Of a stretch of DNA of 44,551 nt, positions 16,648 through 25,765 are shown piece after piece. The notes below the pieces were generated by a model. The model was given only the letters and a program-made list of their open reading frames with translations, searched no databases and was not told the DNA's origin. How positions within the stretch are numbered: the first letter of the stretch is position 1; each line of letters starts with the position of its first letter. Both the position numbers and the translations under genes were made by a program. This DNA comes from Bacteroidota bacterium (GTDB lineage Bacteria > Bacteroidota > Rhodothermia > Balneolales > Balneolaceae). The stretch is taken from assembly GCA_009909035.1 (NCBI GenBank), contig JAAAOB010000048.1, positions 1 to 44,551 on the forward strand. Direction: 5' to 3'.

Positions 16648-17810
16648 AATCAAAATTTTTGAGACCATCATATATTGAACTGGACAAATCCGCACTTAAG
16701 AATAACCTTGAGTTTCTGAAATCGCGCGGAAGAAAAGGCCTGAAATATTCAGCTGTGATAAAGGGAAATGCCTATGGCCATGGCATCTCTGCCTATATTC
16801 CTATGGCCGAGACGTTTGGAGTGGACCATTTTTCAGTCTTCAGTGCAGATGAAGCCCACGGGGCTCTCCAGTTTAAAACCAGAGAATCTACCGATATCAT
16901 GATTATGGGCATGATCCGAAACGATGAGCTGGAGTGGGCTGTAGAGAATGGCGTGGAGTTCTACGTCTTTGAAAAAGACCGGCTTGAAGAAGCAGTGTCA
17001 GCCGCCGGGCGAATCGGCAAGAAGGCGAAAATACATCTGCAGATCGAGACCGGCATGAACCGCACAGGCTTTGAAGAGGAGGAGTGGGGAGAGGTTTTTG
17101 AACTTGTGAACCGAAGAACAGACCGGCTTGAACTAAAAGGTATCTGCACACACTACGCGGGAGCCGAAAGTGTGGCAAACTACTACAGGATTCACAACCA
17201 GGATCAAAAATTTCGGGAAGCACTGAACCTGGCCGGAAGAATTTTCCCCAAAATGCCATTGATTCATGCGTCAAGCTCAGCGGCGTTTCTGACCTACCCC
17301 GAGATGCATTACGATATGGTCCGGATCGGAATTGCACAGTACGGCTTTTGGCCAAGCCGGGAGACCTACATGCATATTCTTAAACAAAACAGGTCATTTG
17401 CTGAAGATCCGCTTGCACGGGTGATGAACTGGAAAAGCGAGATCATGAGCACAAAGTGGGTGGGAGAGGGAGAGTTTATTGGCTACGGCAATGTGTTTTT
17501 AACAAGCCGTAAAATTCGCATCGCTACCGTGCCTATCGGCTATACCCACGGCTTTGGCCGGAACTTAACCAATACCGGCTATGTATTGATTAACGGAGAA
17601 CGTGCCCGGGTGGTCGGTATCGTAAATATGAATATGCTTACGGTAGAGGTGACCGATATGCCGGCGGCAAAAAAAGGAGATGAAGTTGTGATGATCGGAA
17701 AGCAAAATGGCCAGGAGATCACAGTGGCATCGTTCGGGGAGATGAGCAATAACCTGAATTATGAAGTTCTGACCCGGCTGCCGGCCGGTATCCCGAGAAG
17801 TGTTCAATAA
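16644..17810 (+). CDS. alr: Alanine racemase (PLP-dependent)
   Basis: The 388-residue fold-type III PLP enzyme interconverts L- and D-alanine for peptidoglycan. The PLP lysine is Lys40 in VIKGNAYGHG. The opposing catalytic Tyr is Tyr281 in FIGYGNVF, and Tyr300 in PIGYTHGFGR matches the phosphate-contacting Tyr of the usual IGYADGY. HASSSAAFL and YDMVRIGIAQYG are also typical. The THGFGRN variant is a clear difference from classical Alr; I recall such variants in Bacteroidota. It is coupled to the upstream amidohydrolase by a 4 nt overlap, which may mean it racemises an amino acid freed by that enzyme, though a housekeeping role is equally possible. Confidence 0.88.
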   Translation: MKSKFLRPSYIELDKSALKNNLEFLKSRGRKGLKYSAVIKGNAYGHGISAYIPMAETFGVDHFSVFSADEAHGALQFKTRESTDIMIMGMIRNDELEWAVENGVEFYVFEKDRLEEAVSAAGRIGKKAKIHLQIETGMNRTGFEEEEWGEVFELVNRRTDRLELKGICTHYAGAESVANYYRIHNQDQKFREALNLAGRIFPKMPLIHASSSAAFLTYPEMHYDMVRIGIAQYGFWPSRETYMHILKQNRSFAEDPLARVMNWKSEIMSTKWVGEGEFIGYGNVFLTSRKIRIATVPIGYTHGFGRNLTNTGYVLINGERARVVGIVNMNMLTVEVTDMPAAKKGDEVVMIGKQNGQEITVASFGEMSNNLNYEVLTRLPAGIPRSVQ

Positions 17811-17898
17811 TTTCTTCATTCAAAAATCACCGGGCGATAAAATTTTTTAAAAATAAAGACCGGTTTAGACAGTTTTATATATGTGACTCAAATAATTT

Positions 17899-20022
17899 AT
17901 GTACGTAAGGTTAAACCCGCTTATGAAAGAATGCTACAAGCGAATACTCTTCATGCTGCTTACCCTTCTGCTGGTTCATTCAATACCCGCAGGGGCCGAA
18001 CAGCCCGAAAGGGATCCGTTGACGTTAGGGCTTGAAGCCCTGGAAAATGAAAACCCAGAGAAAGCAGTACGAATTTGGTCGGCCGCAGCAGAGTCTGCGG
18101 AACCCGACTACCGGATAGGACTCTATTTTTTAAAAACGGTAACGGCCCATGATATACGGGATCGCTATGAAGAGGCCAGTGAACTATACTACCGGGGCCT
18201 TGAGTCCGATACGGTGAGCGATGAAGCTGCTGAACTGCTAATTGAAGATATTGAATTTATGCGGCCTTTGATGGAGCATAAAAAAGCAGAACAGCTCGAA
18301 TCCCTGGCGGAAAACAGAGATCCGCAGGTGTTCAGCGAGCTGGCAGAGTTTTGGGAATCTATGCGGGTAACGGTCACAGGCACCTACAACGAGCGGCTGA
18401 TTGAACACTGGGAGCGGTGTAATTACGTAACAGAAAACTACAAAACGAACCGACGGCACGCCTATGATGACCGCGGTGAGATCTACCTGCGATTCGGGCG
18501 GCCTGACGATACACGAAACGGGACTCTATTATATAATGCCGGGTTTGCCGAATATGTGCTCTCAACCCGAATGAGTGACGGAGGCGGGGGCGGATCGGCC
18601 GGCAGTGCGGTCAATGCCGGTTCCCTCATGAATACAATCTATATGGTGCGGTCCTATCATAATTACCCGACGTACGAAGTGTGGGTCTATACCGATCTTT
18701 CCAATAACAGGGATAATGTGCTCTATGTGTTTGGGAATTCAACAGGGTCCAGAACCATGAAGCTAATGGAATCGGTGGACGATTTTGTCCCCTCTGGTGC
18801 CTTCAATACATCCGGCCGGAACCGCCCGTCGAACGTTGCCTTGCTGAATCAGGGAAACCAGTCCGGCCCGGGCAGGCCAGGTGATTCAAATGACGAGGAT
18901 GAGTCGAATGTTGCGTTTGAGAACGAACGAACCATCATGGGGGGCAGTGAAGTGGTTCCTCCCGGGCTGGTACTTCAGCTGATGTACTACCGGCAGTTGG
19001 CCACGGTGGATGAATATTTCGGCTCCAGGTACGATTACATGATGGATCGCTACATGAATAAGTCGATGCGGCTGAGCAGCTCCATCGCCCGGCAGTTTCA
19101 GCATATCAACTCGGCCCGGTTCAAACGCAGGCAGGGGAGGGCGCCCCGGCAGAGATCGGAAGAGGTGAATAATCTCTTTACCGTTCCTTCCGACCTGTAC
19201 GCATACCGGTTTTTTGATGAGGAGATGAATCCATACCTGAGGGTGTATCTTGAAGCTGACCCGGAAGAGGCGGTTGCCTATGATGAGCTTCGCACCCATA
19301 ATCGCGTGGCCAAAATATCTTACGACAAATATGAAATAATTAACAGGCTGCGTACCTACAACACCTCCGGCAGCCCTGTGGATGTTCTGTATGATACGGT
19401 TGGCTTTCAGCAGGATGAGAGCGAAGATTTCACCGGGTACGACGCCAACATGCTGACGGTGCGACACACAGACGACCTGGAGAGGATGGAGGCAGATTTT
19501 GAGCTTCACAACAGGGAAGAGTACGACAACCCGGCAATTGCGGATGAGACGCCATTCAGGAACCATCTGAAAGGGATCGGTTCATCAGAGATTGAAGTTG
19601 ATGAGCTCCTGGAAAACAGTGGATTTGCGGCCTCCGATATCATTTTTGGATTCTCAGAGATTGAGGAGGGCGGCGAAAGCCGGCTGACGATTGCCCACGA
19701 TAAAGAGATACCGAAAAATAGGAATCTGAATTTTTATTACGAAGCTTACAATGTGCCTCGGGATGAAGAGGGCCTCTACTCGTTTACGCTTACCTATGAA
19801 ATAGAACGAGACAGGTCCTGGATTGGGCGTTTGGTACGTTTTGGCGGCGGGGGACCGTCGGTTACGATAGAAAATACTGAAGATAATCCCCGATTTTCAC
19901 AAACACTGGAAATTGTGGGAGAAGAGCTGGATGAGGGGGAGTATACCCTGAAGCTTACGTTTATCTCACCCGATGATGAGGTTTTGTTGACGAGAGAGGA
20001 GAATTTTACCATCACGGAATAA
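17899..20022 (+). CDS. GWxTD-domain-like exported protein (degenerate motif)
   Basis: The 707-residue protein has an N-terminal signal peptide (hydrophobic run ILFMLLTLLLVHSIPAGA; ATG at 17923 is an alternative start). Residues about 35-120 are helical and TPR-like. Residues 150-205 resemble the GWxTD core (FWESMRVTVTGTYNERLIEHW then YDDRGEIYLRFGRPDDT), but the GWxTD motif itself is replaced (HAYDD where GWxTD is expected before RGEIY). A Gly/Ser linker (GGGGGSAG near 233-240) and a polar, Asn/Gly-rich region (about 305-335) follow. The C-terminal 200 residues are beta-rich with an Ig-like end. GWxTD proteins are common in Bacteroidota and relatives and are uncharacterised. A second, canonical GWxTD gene lies at 27023-28447. 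Confidence 0.78.
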   Translation: MYVRLNPLMKECYKRILFMLLTLLLVHSIPAGAEQPERDPLTLGLEALENENPEKAVRIWSAAAESAEPDYRIGLYFLKTVTAHDIRDRYEEASELYYRGLESDTVSDEAAELLIEDIEFMRPLMEHKKAEQLESLAENRDPQVFSELAEFWESMRVTVTGTYNERLIEHWERCNYVTENYKTNRRHAYDDRGEIYLRFGRPDDTRNGTLLYNAGFAEYVLSTRMSDGGGGGSAGSAVNAGSLMNTIYMVRSYHNYPTYEVWVYTDLSNNRDNVLYVFGNSTGSRTMKLMESVDDFVPSGAFNTSGRNRPSNVALLNQGNQSGPGRPGDSNDEDESNVAFENERTIMGGSEVVPPGLVLQLMYYRQLATVDEYFGSRYDYMMDRYMNKSMRLSSSIARQFQHINSARFKRRQGRAPRQRSEEVNNLFTVPSDLYAYRFFDEEMNPYLRVYLEADPEEAVAYDELRTHNRVAKISYDKYEIINRLRTYNTSGSPVDVLYDTVGFQQDESEDFTGYDANMLTVRHTDDLERMEADFELHNREEYDNPAIADETPFRNHLKGIGSSEIEVDELLENSGFAASDIIFGFSEIEEGGESRLTIAHDKEIPKNRNLNFYYEAYNVPRDEEGLYSFTLTYEIERDRSWIGRLVRFGGGGPSVTIENTEDNPRFSQTLEIVGEELDEGEYTLKLTFISPDDEVLLTREENFTITE

Positions 20023-20070
20023 AACTGCTGAAATCCCCCTGAATTACCCTTTGGAAAAGGGGGACTTTTC
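20021..20070 (-). repeat. Diverged, inverted copy of the dispersed intergenic repeat
   Basis: Read on the minus strand this segment resembles the first about 50 bp of the repeats at 26602 and 26850: a run like AAAAGTCCCCCTTTT, then AGGGGGATTTCA and CAGTT. It starts at the stop codon of the GWxTD-like gene. Its C-rich and G-rich arms followed by a T-rich stretch on the plus strand (about 20066-20078) could serve as a transcription terminator. Confidence 0.55.
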
Positions 20071-20545
20071 TTTTTCTCTAATTGCGAATCTAACCGAAAT
20101 TCATAATGCGAGTCTCGGAGAGATGTCCGTTTTGCAGTCCGGGAATTGGTTGCCGGGTTGGTTACAGAACTAAGATTCGTTGCCTTTCACCCTTTCATAT
20201 GACTGCAAAAGCGCAAAAACGAGGGGTGAAAATGTATAACATTTTTTCTGAAAGCGGTTACATCCGGCATCTGTGAATCGGTTTTAACCGTCTGCAAAAT
20301 TGGTAGAAATGCAGGGGAAAGATCAAAAAAACACAAGATAATCAATGAGATAGCGCTATTTTGAAGTTTTAAGAGGACAGAAGCTAAAAAAGAAAGGGCC
20401 CTGAAGATCACGCAGGTTAAAAAAACGTTACATTTTTATTTCATTTGAGTTAAAATATTGCTTACTTACTGACTGGAATTTTTTGGTGATACCCGAAAAT
20501 TCCATGTATTAAATGAATAAACACAAATAATAATTGAGGTTACGT
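20071..20545. other. Leader region of the SusC/SusD operon
   Basis: This is a non-coding spacer of 475 nt. The distal 150 nt are AT-rich. The clearest structure is the inverted repeat at 20475-20503. No TAnnTTTG promoter match was found. A TTG at 20534 is in frame with SusC but lies before the signal peptide. Confidence 0.5.
20475..20503 (+). promoter_or_regulatory. Leader hairpin upstream of the susC-like gene
   Basis: GGAATTTT (20475-20482) pairs perfectly with AAAATTCC (20496-20503), with a further G-T and GG-CC pairing inside and a short loop. It ends 42 nt before the ATG of the receptor gene. It could be an operator or an mRNA leader stem; there is no T run after it, so it is not a standard terminator. 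Confidence 0.4.
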
Positions 20546-23500
20546 ATGTTTAAAAAGTTACTGACCGTAATAACCATGGTGCTGCTTACGTCCCAGGTTG
20601 CTCTCGCCCAGGTGGGAACAGTCACGGGTGTTGTAACAGACGCCGAATCAGGCGAAACTGTGCCTGGTGCAAACATCTTATTACAGGAACTGGAACGAGG
20701 TTCTGTATCGGATGTAGACGGTAATTATGAAATATCGAACGTTCCGGCAGGATCCTATACATTAACTGCCAGCTTTGTAGGATATAATACCTACAGGCAG
20801 ACAATTAACGTACAGGCGGGCCAGGAACTCGTAGTAAATATTGAACTGGAAGTTGGAGCCGTAGGCCTCGACGAAGTTGTTGTTTCGGGCTATGCTGCAA
20901 CGAGCAAGCGCGAACTCACGGGCTCTATTAGTAGTGTCCGCTCCAGAGACATTCAGGATGTGCCCCTGCAAAACACAGAATCTCTTCTACAGGGACGTGC
21001 TGCCGGTGTACAAGTAACGGCAACATCCGGTAACCCAGGCGGAGCATTTCGTGTCTCTATCCGAGGTACGGGATCGATTAATGCCAATGGCGAGCCGCTC
21101 TATATTGTTGACGGTGTGCAGATGTCATTTTCTAACCAATCCGGCATTACAAGTACATCACCGCTGAATGCTATTAATCCAAATGATATTGAATCTATCG
21201 AGGTGCTGAAAGATGCCTCCTCCGCCGCCATCTATGGTGCGCAGGCTGCTGCAGGTGTTGTTCTTATCACAACCAAACGTGGCCAGCAGGGTCGTACGCA
21301 GGTGACGGCACGTGCCGAAACCGGTGTCCGGTCAATTGCAGGTGGTGTGGACTATATAAACACAGATCAGTATTTAGATTACCTCGGAGAAGCCCGTTTC
21401 TTAAACGGCCTGGTCCCCTCTATTGAAGATGGACGCAATCTGTATGAGAACTTTTTAAAAGCTAATTTTGGTACTCCTCCGGGAAGCGATGATCTTGCAA
21501 ATACAGACTGGCAAGATTTAGTTTTCGATGACGGGGTAACCCAGAAATACAGCGTTTCTGCATCCGGAGGTAATGAAACCACAAGTTTCTATCTTTCAGG
21601 ACGGTATGAGGATACGGAAGGAACGGCGTTTAACACAGACTTTACGGCACTCGGCGTTCGATCTAATATCGACCACCAGGTGAACGATCGCTTTACGACG
21701 TCGCTGAATCTGAACTTGTCACGAAACAACCAGTTCGGTGTTTGCCAGGATGGGAACTTTATTAACTGTCCGCCATCTCAGGCGATGTTTGAACCCACAT
21801 TCAGCTTCCCATTTCTTGAAGATGGGTCCTACAATCCCAATACAAACTTCGGTCTTGGAAATAATCCGGCAGCTGTTCGGGATGAAGTTGAGCGTAATGT
21901 AACGACGCTTCAGATCATCGCGAATACGAATCTGAACTATCGCATTACGGACTGGCTCGATGTTAGTGCTCTTGCCGGTATTGACTTCAGGAATACAGAA
22001 GATGAGCGATTCGACTCCCCGATTGTGCGACCTGCACAGGGCGGATTCCTCAACTTTGTAAACAGAACTGTTGAAAATACAACGCTGAACGCGACGGCAA
22101 ATGCCCGGTATACGTTTGACGATGTGCACAACGTCTCCGGTTTTATTGGCGGTGAGTATCGCCGGCGGTTTTCCGAAAACCAGTTGGTAACCGGTGAAGG
22201 ATTTCCCGGAACGTTCTTTAAAGTGCTGAGTGCCACCTCTACACCGGCTTCAGCCGCTGGTTCCAATACGGAATGGAGACTGGGAAGTTACTTTGGTAAT
22301 GCAAAATATAACTACGACGAGAAATACTTCTTCTCCTTTACGGCTCGATACGACGGTCACTCCCGATTCGGTACCGATACTCGATGGGGTTTCTTCCCGT
22401 CCTTTTCAGGTGCCTGGACGATTACCGAGGAAGACTTCTTTGATGTAAGCTTCATCGACGTTCTGAAAATCCGAGCAGGATTTGGAACAACAGGGAACTC
22501 CAATATCGGGGATTTTGCCGCCCGTGGCCTCTTTTCAACCGCCGGCTCCTACCAGGGCTCAACCGGGCTCTCTCCATCACAGCTGGCCAATGTAAACCTT
22601 GGGTGGGAAGAAGCCCAGGAGATCAACATTGGGGTTGATTACGAGCTGTACCAGGGCCGTATCTCCGGTTCAATTGATGTTTACAGGAAAGACAATGATG
22701 ATCTGCTCCTGTTCCGCCAGCTTCCAAGCGATAGCGGATTCGGCTCAATTGCTGAAAACATCGGCGAAGTTCGAAACGAAGGTGTAGAGTTTGAAATAAG
22801 CAGTACCAACTTAAACACGAGGGACTTTATCTGGAGCTCACGGTTTAATGTTGCCTACGTAGACAATGAGATCCTTGAGCTTCCGGATGGAGAAGATATT
22901 TCTCCTAATTCCCAATTCAATTCACTCCGAGTGGGAGAATCTATCGGTTCGATCCAGGCAGCTCGCTGGGCAGGGGTGAATCCTGCTGACGGCCGTCCGA
23001 TGTGGCTGGATGCTGATGGTAACATCACCTATAACCCGGAGTCTCCCGATTTTGTAGACTTCAACAACGGGATTGAAAACTGGACCGGTGGTCTTGGAAA
23101 CACCTTTGGCTACAAAGGAATCAATCTGGATACCTTTTTCCAGTTTAGTTTCGGCCAATGGGCCAACGGAAGCACCGACTGGTTCTTTACACGGACACCA
23201 GACTTCCTGATGAATTTGGAAGAGCGCGTACTCGACCGCTGGAAGCAGCCGGGAGATATCACGTACGTTCCTCGTGCAGTGGAAGCCGGCACGGACTTTG
23301 TAGAAACGGCCAATTACAGGGTTGTTCGCGGTACAAACTCCGTGAACAATGCCAGCTATATCCGGCTGAAAAACGTCACGCTGAGCTACAACCTACCGGC
23401 CAGCGTAACCGACAGATTAAAACTTAGCAATGTCCGACTCTTTGCTACAGGGCTTAACCTTGTAACATGGACACAATGGCCATGGTACGATCCCGAGGTT

Positions 23501-23593
23501 GCATTTAGTCCTCAGGACATTTTCACCAACGTAACGACTGCATCCTACCCGGTTGAACGGCAGGTGAATGCAGGAATTGAAATACAGTTTTAA
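20546..23593 (+). CDS. SusC/RagA-like TonB-linked outer-membrane receptor
   Basis: This 1015-residue protein begins MFKKLLTVITMVLLTSQVALAQ, a clear Sec signal peptide; the ATG at 20546 is preferred over the TTG at 20534. After cleavage comes a carboxypeptidase-regulatory-like domain (GVVTDAESGETVPGANILLQ and on), a TonB-box-like stretch (LDEVVVSGYA), the SusC plug signature region (LLQGRAAGVQVTATSGNPGG, then YIVDGVQM and IESIEVLKDASSAAIYGAQAAAGVVLITTKRG), and a long beta-barrel ending in an aromatic residue (NAGIEIQF). With SusD it imports an oligomeric nutrient across the outer membrane. The substrate is not readable, since no hydrolase or peptidase lies in the operon. susD follows 19 nt after the stop. 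Confidence 0.96.
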   Translation: MFKKLLTVITMVLLTSQVALAQVGTVTGVVTDAESGETVPGANILLQELERGSVSDVDGNYEISNVPAGSYTLTASFVGYNTYRQTINVQAGQELVVNIELEVGAVGLDEVVVSGYAATSKRELTGSISSVRSRDIQDVPLQNTESLLQGRAAGVQVTATSGNPGGAFRVSIRGTGSINANGEPLYIVDGVQMSFSNQSGITSTSPLNAINPNDIESIEVLKDASSAAIYGAQAAAGVVLITTKRGQQGRTQVTARAETGVRSIAGGVDYINTDQYLDYLGEARFLNGLVPSIEDGRNLYENFLKANFGTPPGSDDLANTDWQDLVFDDGVTQKYSVSASGGNETTSFYLSGRYEDTEGTAFNTDFTALGVRSNIDHQVNDRFTTSLNLNLSRNNQFGVCQDGNFINCPPSQAMFEPTFSFPFLEDGSYNPNTNFGLGNNPAAVRDEVERNVTTLQIIANTNLNYRITDWLDVSALAGIDFRNTEDERFDSPIVRPAQGGFLNFVNRTVENTTLNATANARYTFDDVHNVSGFIGGEYRRRFSENQLVTGEGFPGTFFKVLSATSTPASAAGSNTEWRLGSYFGNAKYNYDEKYFFSFTARYDGHSRFGTDTRWGFFPSFSGAWTITEEDFFDVSFIDVLKIRAGFGTTGNSNIGDFAARGLFSTAGSYQGSTGLSPSQLANVNLGWEEAQEINIGVDYELYQGRISGSIDVYRKDNDDLLLFRQLPSDSGFGSIAENIGEVRNEGVEFEISSTNLNTRDFIWSSRFNVAYVDNEILELPDGEDISPNSQFNSLRVGESIGSIQAARWAGVNPADGRPMWLDADGNITYNPESPDFVDFNNGIENWTGGLGNTFGYKGINLDTFFQFSFGQWANGSTDWFFTRTPDFLMNLEERVLDRWKQPGDITYVPRAVEAGTDFVETANYRVVRGTNSVNNASYIRLKNVTLSYNLPASVTDRLKLSNVRLFATGLNLVTWTQWPWYDPEVAFSPQDIFTNVTTASYPVERQVNAGIEIQF

Positions 23594-23612
23594 TCGAAGA
23601 TCTTAAATACCT

Positions 23613-25205
23613 ATGTATATGAAACGATTATCCATATTAAAATACCTAATGATAGCAGCGCTGCTCTTTTCCTTTGCAGCCTGCGATGACATCCTGAGTG
23701 AAACGGATCCGGCCACTTCTGTGTCCGGTGAACAAGCGTTGAGCTCTGCGGATGGAGTAAATGCAGTTCGGGCCGCAATGTATTCCAAGTTGCGCTCAAG
23801 CTTCGACTATACAACGGAGTATATGATCGGTCCCAGTGCATTTGCTGATGAAACGATCACACGCGGCGGTGCAACACGGTTCCAGGGCCTGAACCAGGCG
23901 ATCGGAACCAGCGGCACGGCACACCTGACCTCTTATGGGTCCACATACAACATCATCCTTGATGCCAATCTCCTGATTGGTGGTGTTGAAGAAGGTGTTG
24001 TACCTGCGGAAACGCTGAACCGCTATCGCGGCGAGGCGCTTGCCATACGAGCCTATGCCATGCACCACCTGGTGCGGGCGCTTGGCTATGAGCCGGGAAT
24101 GATTCCCGCAGATGCCATCGATCCGAACTGGGATCTCGGTATCATCATCCGAACGGAACCTACGCTCGATCTATCCGATGCGGATGAGCGTCCCCGTGCA
24201 ACGGTACAGGAAGTCTATAATCAAATACTGAATGACCTTTCCACAGCGAAAGGCCTGCTCGCAGGTGTAAATAGCGACAATACTCGCGTAACCGAGGCAT
24301 TCGTTGACGGACTTACTGCTCGAGTCAACCTCTACGCCGGTAATTGGGGCGATGCAGCATCAGCTGCGCAGGATGCCATAACAAATAGCGGGCGATCTCT
24401 GGTTCAAACACCCGATGGTGTTGCCGGAATGTTCTTTGAAACACAAGGCGGTCACCCCGAAGCACTGTTCAAAATCGTCGTTGATCCCAATACTGAAGCA
24501 ATCGGCGGTTCCAATGTAAACAGCGGACTCGCCGCCTATACGTCGTCACAGTGGGTCTCTCAAGTTCCTACACAGCGACAGATGGAGCTTTATGACGAGG
24601 ATGACTTCAGATTGGGCGAATTCGTGACGGATGACAATGGTGATGTAATCACCGATCCTGAGAGAGACGGTGTTCGTCTCTACGAGGGTGGCTGGTACCA
24701 GCCATGTTTTAATGATCAACAGGGAACTGTTGCAGCTAACTGTAGCGGTGGCGACAGGAACGAAGACGGACTCTCAACAAACAAATGGAATGGCGACAAG
24801 GGTAACCTTGCCGATGATATTCCAATCATGAGAATCTCCGAAATGTACCTGATCAGGGCAGAAGCTCTTGCCAAAGATGCCAACAGCCCGGCAGCGGGTG
24901 AGGCGGCTCTTAACACCCTTCGTGCCGCAAGAGGCTTGACTCCAATTGCGGATGCAAATCCAGGTGCACTGGCAGATATTGAGTCCTTTGAGGATGAAAT
25001 ACTCGATGAGCGAAGCAGAGAACTGATTGTAGAAGGGCACCGATTCTGGGATCTGAAGCGTCTTGGACGGGATGTTCGATTTCCCGACGGGTCTATCAAG
25101 ATGTTCTATTCTGCTTACAGAATTCTCGGTCCTATTGGTCAGGGTAACATTAACGTGAACTCTGAACTTGTAGAGAATCCGGGATATCCTGCAGCATCTA
25201 ATTAA
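23613..25205 (+). CDS. SusD/RagB-like nutrient-binding lipoprotein
   Basis: The 530-residue surface lipoprotein is the partner lid of the preceding receptor. Signal peptide II: KYLMIAALLFSFAAC with lipobox Cys24 (an ATG at 23619 is an alternative start). The SusD fold is indicated by the N-terminal segment after CDDILSETDP, AIRAYAMHHLVRALGYEPG (TPR-like helical part), LPADDIPIMRISEMYLIRAEAL-type helix near the C-terminus and the RSRELIVEGHRFWDLKRLGR signature. Length is typical. Sequence features do not reveal the ligand. It is followed after 33 nt by a small lipoprotein gene. Confidence 0.96.
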   Translation: MYMKRLSILKYLMIAALLFSFAACDDILSETDPATSVSGEQALSSADGVNAVRAAMYSKLRSSFDYTTEYMIGPSAFADETITRGGATRFQGLNQAIGTSGTAHLTSYGSTYNIILDANLLIGGVEEGVVPAETLNRYRGEALAIRAYAMHHLVRALGYEPGMIPADAIDPNWDLGIIIRTEPTLDLSDADERPRATVQEVYNQILNDLSTAKGLLAGVNSDNTRVTEAFVDGLTARVNLYAGNWGDAASAAQDAITNSGRSLVQTPDGVAGMFFETQGGHPEALFKIVVDPNTEAIGGSNVNSGLAAYTSSQWVSQVPTQRQMELYDEDDFRLGEFVTDDNGDVITDPERDGVRLYEGGWYQPCFNDQQGTVAANCSGGDRNEDGLSTNKWNGDKGNLADDIPIMRISEMYLIRAEALAKDANSPAAGEAALNTLRAARGLTPIADANPGALADIESFEDEILDERSRELIVEGHRFWDLKRLGRDVRFPDGSIKMFYSAYRILGPIGQGNINVNSELVENPGYPAASN

Positions 25206-25238
25206 TCACTCTGCTTAATCATTTAAACACACACTATT

Positions 25239-25682
25239 ATGAAACTTAAATTATTCGTTTTAGCACTTATTCCGCTGCTGTTTGCGGGATGTCTTAACGA
25301 TCTCTTCGATGAAGGAGATGAAGAAAAGACGTTTGAAGGGCCGGCACAGCTGGAGTTTAAACCCCTTCAAACTGAATTTAATCTCGCACAGGGGCAGGGC
25401 GCAATATTGGTCCAGCTTATTGGCGAACAGCAAGATTCCGATATCTCCGTTAGCTTTTCAGTGGACGGAAGCTCAACTGCTGTAGAAGGAACGCACTACA
25501 CGCTTGCCACACCTTCTCCGGTAACGATTGAGAGTGGAACAAGTTCGGCCAACGTCGTCATTAACCTGATTGAAGATAGTCTTGACGGTGAAACCGTTCG
25601 GCTGACTCTGACACTGGATGATGGCAATAGCATACAGCCCGCAGAAAATCTGAAAACCTCAAATATCTTTATTACCGGGTAA
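25239..25682 (+). CDS. Small lipoprotein with a Calx-beta-like domain
   Basis: The 147-residue protein has a type II signal peptide (LALIPLLFAGC, Cys18) followed by an acidic spacer (DLFDEGDEEK), which in Bacteroidota favours surface export of lipoproteins. The remainder resembles a Calx-beta strand pattern: FSVDGSSTAVEGTHYTL, then SANVVINLIEDSLDGETVRLTLTLDDG. As the third gene of the SusCD operon it is probably an accessory surface-binding lipoprotein comparable in position to SusE. A strong terminator follows 31 nt after the stop. Confidence 0.82.
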   Translation: MKLKLFVLALIPLLFAGCLNDLFDEGDEEKTFEGPAQLEFKPLQTEFNLAQGQGAILVQLIGEQQDSDISVSFSVDGSSTAVEGTHYTLATPSPVTIESGTSSANVVINLIEDSLDGETVRLTLTLDDGNSIQPAENLKTSNIFITG

Positions 25683-25712
25683 CAGATTTCTCTGTTGATA
25701 TACTAAAATTGA

Positions 25713-25745
25713 AAGCCACACCTTATATAGGGTGTGGCTTTTTTT
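25713..25745 (+). terminator. Rho-independent terminator of the SusCD operon
   Basis: AAGCCACACC (25713-25722) pairs perfectly with GGTGTGGCTT (25731-25740) around an 8 nt loop, and the run of T continues to 25745. It is the clearest intrinsic terminator in the window. It separates the three-gene SusC/SusD/lipoprotein operon from the lipoprotein gene at 25766, whose ATG is only 20 nt downstream. Confidence 0.9.
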
Positions 25746-25765
25746 ATGAAACTGAAAATAAACTT

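Noticed and set aside
20534..20545. TTG start for the SusC-like gene
   Set aside because: It adds four residues (MRLR) before a standard signal peptide beginning MFKK, which has its own ATG.
25709..25765. Extended N-terminus of the lipoprotein starting with TTG
   Set aside because: It would translate the terminator hairpin and mask the type II signal peptide; the ATG at 25766 is preferred.
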